This document shows, in pieces, positions 1-4,480 of a DNA stretch of 6,082 bases. The DNA comes from Clostridiales bacterium UBA4653 (GTDB taxonomy: Bacteria; Bacillota; Clostridia; Oscillospirales; CAG-272): NCBI GenBank assembly GCA_002405565.1, contig DHMB01000042.1, positions 1 to 6,082 of the forward strand. The letters are read 5' to 3'. Positions within the stretch are counted from its first letter, which is position 1, and each line of letters starts with the position of its first letter. Below the pieces are notes generated by a model, which saw only the letters and a program-made list of their open reading frames with translations, was not told where the DNA came from and searched no databases. Position numbers and translations under genes: made by a program.

Positions 1-48
1 CCATTTTTATTGTACAACTTTCCACTTTTCTCTCTTCTCTCTTAACTC
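1..48. other. AT/pyrimidine-rich edge, no gene seen
   Basis: This short stretch lies beyond the operon terminator and carries no supported ORF. It contains the 8-bp palindrome TTGTACAA (10-17) and two exact head-to-tail copies of the 7-mer CTCTCTT (30-43). It is probably spacer between the operon and whatever gene lies further left. Confidence 0.5.
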
Positions 49-78
49 AAAAAAGCCGCCCCGAAGGGCGGCTTTTTT
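49..78 (-). terminator. Intrinsic terminator with UUCG tetraloop, end of argS operon
   Basis: Read leftward, a perfect 7-bp GC stem (GCCGCCC/GGGCGGC; arms 72-66 and 61-55) encloses the loop TTCG closed by a C-G pair, which is the very stable UUCG tetraloop. The stem is preceded by six A (78-73) and followed by six T (54-49). It begins only nine bases after the mutase stop codon, so it should end the three-gene leftward transcript. Because both flanks are A6/T6, it could also stop rightward transcripts arriving from the left. Confidence 0.93.
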
Positions 79-86
79 ATGATATT

Positions 87-1520
87 TTACATAGCGTCAA
101 CGTCGTTATCCCATTTATCCGATATTTCCGGATAAGCGCGGGTATATGACTTGAAAATTTCGCGTATCGCAAGCATATTTTCCTTTGTGTCCGCCTCAAA
201 AATGAGGACGAGCTCGGGAAGGTTTGAGGAGGCGCGGATAAGTCCCCAGCCGTGCTCAAACTTGACTCTTGCGCCGTTTATATCGCAGACCTTGCCCGGA
301 TATGCGGCTTTGAGCTTCTTTGTTATTTCGTCAACGATACCGTATTTGACGGCGTCGCCGCAATGAGCCTTGATTTCAGGCGATGTAACATAATGCGGGA
401 ACGCTTCGATTATCTCCGAAACAGTCTCGTCCTGATGAGAGAGATATTCAACGAGCTTTGCCGCAACGAACGACGCGTCGTCAAAGCCGTACCATTCGTC
501 TCCCGCGACGAAAATATGTCCGCTTCTCTCGCCTGCAAGCTCTGCGCCAGTTTCGTGGAGCTTGGACTTGATATATGAGTGTCCAGTTTTCCACATAAGC
601 GGCTTGCCGCCGTATTTTTCAATTACGTCGATAAGCGTCTGCGAGCATTTTACGTCGAAAACGACCGTCGCGCCGGGCTTCTTTTCGAGAAGCTGCTTTG
701 CGAGAAGCGCAAGGAGAGTATCGCTCCAGATGTTGCCGCCTTTTTCGTCTATAACGCCGATTCTGTCTCCGTCGCCGTCAAAGGAAAGCCCGATGTCTGC
801 GTGAATATAAGGATGAAGAACCATCTCGCGCAGTCTTGCTCTGCCCTTCAGGTCAGAGGGGTTCGGGAAATAATGCGGATAGCTTGTATCGGGGTCGCAG
901 TTGAGCTGGAAGGTTGTGCAACCGAGGCGCTGGAAGATTTCATAAACGAAAAGTCCGGCTCCGCCGTTTGCCGCGTCAAGGACGACGCGCAGCTTCTTTT
1001 TGCCCATATGGATACGGGAAACGATAGCGTCGATATAAGCGTCGCGGACGTCAACCTCCTCATATTTGCCCTCGTCGCACTGCGTATCGGGCGTATCGAG
1101 AAGAGAATAAACCTCTTTTATATCGTCCGGTTCAAGTGTCTTTGAATAACCGCAGGCGAGCTTGAAGCCCGACCAACCGTCCGGATTGTGGCTCGCCGTT
1201 ATCATAACGAGTCCTTCGCATTTGAGATAATACTGCGCAAAATATGCGGCGGGGGAGAGAGTCAGTCCGATGAAGAAAACATCGATTCCTTCTTCTCTCA
1301 GCGCTTTGACAGCCGCCTCAGCAAATGCGGGGGAGCAGGAGCGGTTGTCATAACCGACAACTGCCCGAAGCATATTTCTGCGACGAAGATATTTTGAATA
1401 AGCCTTTACTATTTTATATACGTTTGCCGGACAAAGCTGGTCATCCGAAACCTGTCCGCGTATGTCGTATTCCCTGAACATACTGCGGAAGCCTTCTGTG
1501 TATTTTGTATCTGTTATCAT
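87..1520 (-). CDS. Phosphomannomutase/phosphoglucomutase (alpha-D-phosphohexomutase family)
   Basis: This cytosolic enzyme interconverts hexose 1-phosphate and 6-phosphate through a phosphoserine, feeding nucleotide-sugar and polysaccharide synthesis. All four family signatures are visible in its 477 residues: the N-terminal FREYDIRG (15-22), the phosphoserine loop TASHNP with catalytic Ser110, the Mg-binding loop DGDGDR (248-253), and the sugar-binding loop GERSGH (330-335). A C-terminal phosphate-binding loop RASSNLP (429-435) is also present. GExSGH, rather than the GEESGG of strict phosphoglucomutases, points to the dual PMM/PGM group; the true substrate cannot be settled from sequence. 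The length is normal. The start at 1520 has GGAGGAAGG upstream. Met14 (ATG at 1481-1479, weak AAGG upstream) would give the family's usual N-terminus and remains an alternative. It is the last gene of the leftward operon, 58 bases after yebC and just before the terminator. Confidence 0.95.
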   Translation of the reverse strand: MITDTKYTEGFRSMFREYDIRGQVSDDQLCPANVYKIVKAYSKYLRRRNMLRAVVGYDNRSCSPAFAEAAVKALREEGIDVFFIGLTLSPAAYFAQYYLKCEGLVMITASHNPDGWSGFKLACGYSKTLEPDDIKEVYSLLDTPDTQCDEGKYEEVDVRDAYIDAIVSRIHMGKKKLRVVLDAANGGAGLFVYEIFQRLGCTTFQLNCDPDTSYPHYFPNPSDLKGRARLREMVLHPYIHADIGLSFDGDGDRIGVIDEKGGNIWSDTLLALLAKQLLEKKPGATVVFDVKCSQTLIDVIEKYGGKPLMWKTGHSYIKSKLHETGAELAGERSGHIFVAGDEWYGFDDASFVAAKLVEYLSHQDETVSEIIEAFPHYVTSPEIKAHCGDAVKYGIVDEITKKLKAAYPGKVCDINGARVKFEHGWGLIRASSNLPELVLIFEADTKENMLAIREIFKSYTRAYPEISDKWDNDVDAM

Positions 1521-1551
1521 TGGGTTTGCCCTTCCTCCGCCACCCGGCGGC
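1521..1551 (-). promoter_or_regulatory. Structured leader and Shine-Dalgarno of the mutase gene
   Basis: In the leftward RNA the stem CCGCC-GGGT-GGCGG (1550-1537) lies directly against the Shine-Dalgarno sequence GGAGG (1538-1534) and shares two bases with it. A second mini-dyad GGG-CAAA-CCC (1531-1522) follows, ending one base before the ATG at 1520. GGAGG is 13 bases from the ATG and the following AAGG is 9 bases from it. Whether the stem limits ribosome access is inference. Confidence 0.45.
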
Positions 1552-1572
1552 CTTTATGTGTCCTTTGCTATT

Positions 1573-1578
1573 ATTATA
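1573..1578 (-). promoter_or_regulatory. Possible internal -10 box ahead of the mutase gene
   Basis: A perfect TATAAT on the minus strand overlaps the end of the AT-rich yebC-mutase gap. The best -35 at 17 bases spacing is GGCACA (1601-1596), which matches only three of six consensus positions, and there is no TG extension. It may be chance in an AT-rich spacer, or a weak promoter giving the mutase extra transcription. Confidence 0.2.
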
Positions 1579-2319
1579 TTATTGTTCGTCCCAGTTGTGC
1601 CATATGTTGACGATGTCCTCGTCCTCTTCAAGATGTTCGAGGAGAAGCTCCATATGCTTTATGTCGTCTTCGTTTGTCAGCGTTACGTATGTTGAGGGAA
1701 CCTTTTCGATCTCTGCGGAAACGAACGTATAGCCCTTTGCTTCAAGATCCGTCTTGACAGCGTCAAAATCGTCGGGCTCTGTCGTTATCTCGTAGATATC
1801 GCCGTCCTCGGAGAAGTCCTCCGCACCTGCTTCGAGAGCGTCCTCCATCAGCTTGTCGCCGTCAACGACCTTGTCGCCGTATTCATCGACAGCGGAAACG
1901 TCAAGCACACCCTTTGACGCAAACATAAATCCGACGCAGCCGCTCTGGCCGAGGTTTCCGCCGAACTTGTCAAAATAGTGACGGACGTTGCCCGCCGTGC
2001 GGTTCTTTGAATCGGTTGCCGTTTCGACTATGACGGCAACTCCGCAGGGGCCGTAACCTTCGTAAACAATCTCTTCATATGTGACGGCGTCGCTGCCCGA
2101 AGCCTTCTTTATCGTGCGTTCAATATTGTCGTTCGGGACGTTGAGCGATTTTGCCTTCGAGATGAGGTCGCGGAGCTTCGTGTTCGATACGGGATCTGCG
2201 CCCGCCTCTTTTACGGCGATTGCAATCTCCTTGCCGATCTTTGTGAAGACTTTGGCTCTCTGGGCGTCGGTCTTTTCCTTCTTATGCATTATATTTTTCC
2301 ATTTGCTGTGACCTGACAT
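1579..2319 (-). CDS. yebC: YebC/PmpR/TACO1 family protein
   Basis: This is a 246-residue cytosolic protein of the universal YebC/TACO1 family. The N-terminal signature MSGHSKWKNIMHKK (1-14) followed by AKVFTKIGKEI (22-32) is diagnostic. Further family blocks are LRDLISKAKSLNVPNDNIER (49-68) and YEGYGPCGVAVIVE (86-99). The C-terminal half is strongly acidic, as is usual. Members were long annotated as transcription regulators (PmpR of Pseudomonas). Mitochondrial TACO1 supports translation, and recent work links bacterial YebC proteins to relief of ribosome stalling at proline-rich stretches. Which role applies here is not visible. The start is well set: AAAAGGAG lies 9 bases upstream of the ATG. 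The gene begins 21 bases after the argS stop, and its Shine-Dalgarno fills that gap, so co-transcription with argS is nearly certain. The length is typical. Confidence 0.96.
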   Translation of the reverse strand: MSGHSKWKNIMHKKEKTDAQRAKVFTKIGKEIAIAVKEAGADPVSNTKLRDLISKAKSLNVPNDNIERTIKKASGSDAVTYEEIVYEGYGPCGVAVIVETATDSKNRTAGNVRHYFDKFGGNLGQSGCVGFMFASKGVLDVSAVDEYGDKVVDGDKLMEDALEAGAEDFSEDGDIYEITTEPDDFDAVKTDLEAKGYTFVSAEIEKVPSTYVTLTNEDDIKHMELLLEHLEEDEDIVNIWHNWDEQ

Positions 2320-2340
2320 TGTATTTCTCTCCTTTTAAGG

Positions 2341-4029
2341 TTAAATTTTTTCGGGTGTTTTGAGGCAGATGAGCGGGAGCGCACTGCCGAGAACGTAATT
2401 TGTTGCCTGTGTGAGCGCAACTCTTGATTTTCTCGCCGTTTCGTCTACGGCGGAAAGGATGGGACAGTCGTGATAGAAGCGGTTGAACGCCGTGCAGACG
2501 TCAAGAATATATCTTGTGACATCCGACGGCTCGTAATCCGCAACAGCCGAAAGCACGGCTTCTCCGAACTGCGAAAGCACCTTGCAAAGTGCCGCTTCTG
2601 CCGGCTCGGTTATTCTGATACCGTCTATTGTGACTTCGCCCGCCTTTTCGAGTATCGAGCAGGTGCGCGCATATGTGTACTGTGCATAGGGGCCCGTATT
2701 TCCGTCAAAGGAAAGCGCGTCCTCCATAACGAAGTTTACGTCCTTTATTCTGTTGTTGAGCAGGTAATGGAAGATAACCGCGCCTATGCCGACAGCCTCC
2801 GCTGTCTGCTCCTTGTTTTCGAGAGTGGGATTTTTCTCGTTTATGACGTCCGTAACTTTGTCCACGGCTGCCGAAAGCAGATCGCGGATGAGGATGACGT
2901 TGCCCGTTCTCGTTGCGAGCTTTGCGCCGTCAATGCTGACCATTCCGTAAGGCACGTGAACGAGCTTATCCGCAAAGTCGTAGCCCATAAGCTCAACGAC
3001 CTTGAACCACTGCTTGAAATGCAGGCACTGCTGATAAGCCGTGACGTAAATACATTTATCGAAATGATACGTTCTGGCTCTGTATACCGCGGCGGCGATA
3101 TCACGCGTCGGATAAAGAGTCGAGCCGTCCGATTTGAGAATGAGACAGGGGGGCATATTGTATTCGGAGAGGTCGACGATCGACGCTCCGTTGTCTATTT
3201 TCAGAAGTCCCTTTTCTCTGAGAAGATCGACCTGCTCCTGCATTTTGTCCGTATAGAACGATTCGCCGGCGTAGCTGTCAAAATCGATGCCGAGACGCTT
3301 ATAAGTCTTGTTACATTCGTCAAGCGAGATCTTGACAAACCATTTCCAGAGCTCCGTGTTTTCGGGGTCGCCCTCCTCCAGCTTTGCAAATTCCGCGCGG
3401 GCGCGGTCGTTGAGAGCGGGATCCTTTTCGGCTTCCTCATGGAATTTCACATAAAGGCGGACAAGTTCGTCAACTCCGAGCTTTTCGACGGTCTCCCTGT
3501 CGCCCCAGAGCTTATATGCCGTTATTTGCTTGCCGAACTGCGTTCCCCAGTCGCCGAGGTGGTTTATGCCGACGCATTTATAGCCGCAGAATTCGTGCAG
3601 CTTTTTCAGCGAATGACCGATAACAGTCGACGCAAAGTGACCTATATGGAAGGGCTTGCAGATGTTCGGGGCGGAATAATCCAGAACGACGGTCTTTCCC
3701 GCGCCCATAGTGCTCTTGCCGTATTCCCCTTTTTCGGAAAGAATTTCGGGGATGAGTCTCTCCGCATAATAATTCGGGGAGACATAAAAATTAAGATAAC
3801 CGCCGACGGAATCAATTCTGCCGATTTCGGGCAGAGCGAGCTTCTCTTTAAGCTCGGAAGCTATCATAACTGGGCTTTTGTGCAGAACCTTGCTCAGCTT
3901 GAAGCACGGGAGCGCAACATCGCCCATCGCGCTGTCGGGCGGATATTCGAGCATCGCCTCAATATCGGAGGCGGAGAGCCCTTCGGCTTCGGCAACGGCG
4001 GCGGAAATCAGTTTCTTTATTTCTGTCAT
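2341..4029 (-). CDS. argS: Arginyl-tRNA synthetase
   Basis: This class I aminoacyl-tRNA synthetase charges tRNA-Arg with arginine in the cytosol. Its 562 residues are normal for the family. An N-terminal additional domain (about 1-110) with PPDSAMGDVALPCFKL (30-45) is followed by the catalytic core. The core carries SAPNICKPFHIGH, with the HIGH motif at 128-131, GINHLGDWGTQFGK (154-167), and the substrate-site block SDGSTLYPTRDIAAA (300-314). KLATRTG (370-376) stands at the KMSKS position, where clostridial enzymes often have KLSTRNG. The C-terminal DALR anticodon-binding domain begins near GPYAQYTYAR, about residue 450. The start is supported by AAGG ten bases before the ATG and by the promoter just upstream. 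The C-terminus reads TPEKI where many relatives end in EKM, ERM or EEM. It is the first gene of the operon with yebC and the mutase. No T-box leader is visible. Confidence 0.98.
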   Translation of the reverse strand: MTEIKKLISAAVAEAEGLSASDIEAMLEYPPDSAMGDVALPCFKLSKVLHKSPVMIASELKEKLALPEIGRIDSVGGYLNFYVSPNYYAERLIPEILSEKGEYGKSTMGAGKTVVLDYSAPNICKPFHIGHFASTVIGHSLKKLHEFCGYKCVGINHLGDWGTQFGKQITAYKLWGDRETVEKLGVDELVRLYVKFHEEAEKDPALNDRARAEFAKLEEGDPENTELWKWFVKISLDECNKTYKRLGIDFDSYAGESFYTDKMQEQVDLLREKGLLKIDNGASIVDLSEYNMPPCLILKSDGSTLYPTRDIAAAVYRARTYHFDKCIYVTAYQQCLHFKQWFKVVELMGYDFADKLVHVPYGMVSIDGAKLATRTGNVILIRDLLSAAVDKVTDVINEKNPTLENKEQTAEAVGIGAVIFHYLLNNRIKDVNFVMEDALSFDGNTGPYAQYTYARTCSILEKAGEVTIDGIRITEPAEAALCKVLSQFGEAVLSAVADYEPSDVTRYILDVCTAFNRFYHDCPILSAVDETARKSRVALTQATNYVLGSALPLICLKTPEKI

Positions 4030-4054
4030 AACTCGTTTTCCTTAAATATTTTTC

Positions 4055-4072
4055 GGTTAACAACAGCTAACC
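4055..4072 (-). repeat. Small inverted repeat in argS leader
   Basis: The arms GGTTA (4055-4059) and TAACC (4068-4072) surround an 8-base loop inside the predicted argS 5' leader of roughly 55 bases. The stem is short, has no T-run and does not touch the Shine-Dalgarno sequence, so it is probably of little effect. Confidence 0.3.
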
Positions 4073-4090
4073 CATTTTATCATAACTTAT

Positions 4091-4119
4091 ATTATACTAT
4101 CTTTTTCCCTCTCTTGCAA
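4091..4119 (-). promoter_or_regulatory. Promoter of argS-yebC-mutase operon
   Basis: On the minus strand the -35 is TTGCAA (4119-4114, four of six consensus), the spacer is exactly 17 bases and the -10 is a perfect TATAAT (4096-4091). Transcription should start near 4084, leaving a leader of about 55 bases before the argS ATG. This is a housekeeping-type sigma-A promoter. The leader is too short for a T-box or other large riboswitch. Confidence 0.8.
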
Positions 4120-4130
4120 CAGGAAATTGA

Positions 4131-4289
4131 ATGAAAAATGTAAAAAAACGAAAGTTTTTTCGCATATTTTTTGTATTTTTCCTTCTCTGCACTATCGGGG
4201 AGAAAAATTCGGCTTTCTCTCCGAAAGGCATGGATGCTTGCCGCCGCACATCGGCAGACTGCCTCCGGGCGTTTTCGCCGGAGCAATAA
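4131..4289 (+). CDS. Possible 52-residue small protein (doubtful)
   Basis: This short ORF lies in the divergent intergenic region. AGGA (4121-4124) stands 6 bases before the ATG and the stop is TAA. The product begins MKNVKKRKFFRIFFVFFLLC: a basic N-terminus followed by a Phe-rich hydrophobic stretch (about residues 9-22). After that comes a polar tail with two more cysteines (37 and 44). This would fit a single-pass membrane or signal-like small protein. Against it, the hydrophobic part comes from A/T runs, and the tail uses CGC, CGC and CGG arginine codons, unlike the AGA/CGT use of the neighbouring lipoprotein gene. No strong rightward promoter is seen, and the ORF start overlaps the upstream flank of the argS promoter. 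I do not recognise it as a family. Confidence 0.2.
   Translation: MKNVKKRKFFRIFFVFFLLCTIGEKNSAFSPKGMDACRRTSADCLRAFSPEQ
4143..4160. repeat. A/T hairpin with GAAA tetraloop
   Basis: A perfect 7-bp inverted repeat AAAAAAC/GTTTTTT encloses GAAA, a GNRA-type loop closed by C-G in rightward RNA. The stem has only one GC pair, so it is too weak for a normal intrinsic terminator. It falls within codons 5-10 of the doubtful small ORF. Confidence 0.35.
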
Positions 4290-4300
4290 CGGCGGTTTTA
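4208..4300. other. GC-rich patch dense in inverted repeats
   Basis: This part of the intergenic region is richer in GC than the AT-rich DNA on both sides. It holds the dyads TTCGG/CCGAA (4208-4212, 4221-4225) and GCAT-GG-ATGC (4228-4237). An outer stem CCGCCG/CGGCGG (4241-4246, 4290-4295) encloses GGCA/TGCC (4253-4256, 4260-4263) and CTCCGG/CCGGAG (4263-4268, 4278-4283). The outer stem is followed by TTTTATTT on the plus strand, so a rightward RNA could fold into a branched, terminator-like structure. It matches no riboswitch or RNA family that I recognise and could be a decayed repeat or the end of a small transcript. Confidence 0.35.
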
Positions 4301-4302
4301 TT

Positions 4303-4315
4303 TGTGAACATCACA
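4303..4315. repeat. TGTGA-N3-TCACA dyad
   Basis: A perfect 5-bp inverted repeat with a 3-base centre lies about 60 bases upstream of the lipoprotein promoter -35. The half-sites resemble CRP half-sites, but CRP needs a 6-base centre, so that regulator does not fit. It may be an operator of another dimeric regulator or chance. Confidence 0.25.
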
Positions 4316-4375
4316 CAATGCGGACGGCTGAAAATCGGTAATTTGCATAAATCTTTTTAATTACAAAAAATAAAT

Positions 4376-4404
4376 TTGATTTATTGTATTTTTGATGGTA
4401 TAAT
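4376..4404 (+). promoter_or_regulatory. Promoter of the ABC substrate-binding lipoprotein gene
   Basis: The -35 is TTGATT (4376-4381, four of six consensus), the spacer is 17 bases and the -10 is a perfect TATAAT (4399-4404), preceded by TGG to give an extended -10. The predicted start is near 4411, leaving a 5' leader of about 70 bases that ends in GGAGG (4466-4470), ten bases before the ATG. A 6-bp inverted repeat AATAAA/TTTATT (4369-4374, 4380-4385) covers the -35 region. Confidence 0.8.
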
Positions 4405-4417
4405 GTATAAGTACATT
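4402..4417. promoter_or_regulatory. Palindrome over the transcription start (candidate operator)
   Basis: AATGTA-TAAG-TACATT is a perfect 6-bp inverted repeat with a 4-base centre. It overlaps the last three bases of the -10 box and spans the predicted start near 4411. A dimeric repressor bound here would block the promoter. The regulator is unknown, and AT-rich DNA makes chance palindromes common. Confidence 0.35.
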
Positions 4418-4480
4418 TATAAACTGGTTTTCTGTCGGTTTATATTTACAATTCTCAATCGGTTCGGAGGAAACTGAAAA

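Noticed and set aside
579..1145. A 188-codon plus-strand ORF opposite the mutase gene, with other shorter ones nearby
   Set aside because: The mutase has every catalytic motif of its family in the other strand. The opposite frames are shadows.
2470..4134. A 554-codon plus-strand ORF (GTG start) lying antisense to argS
   Set aside because: It is codon-aligned with argS and shows no recognisable domain. It starts inside the argS sequence with no convincing context, and codon bias of argS explains it.
4092..4286. A 64-codon minus-strand ORF in the intergenic region
   Set aside because: It runs through the argS promoter, has no good Shine-Dalgarno sequence, and its product looks like translated non-coding DNA.
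4303..4315. CRP/FNR-type binding site
   Set aside because: The half-sites TGTGA/TCACA are separated by 3 bases, not the 6 that CRP requires.
4127..4360. A 77-codon plus-strand ORF with a TTG start in the intergenic region
   Set aside because: The rare start codon, weak spacing to AGGA and lack of a recognisable protein pattern make it less likely than the overlapping ATG frame at 4131, which is itself doubtful.
4030..4480. T-box or other riboswitch for argS or the transporter gene
   Set aside because: The predicted leaders are only about 55 and 70 bases. No T-box signature (AGGGTGG-type with ACCGCG) is found on either strand of the intergenic region.
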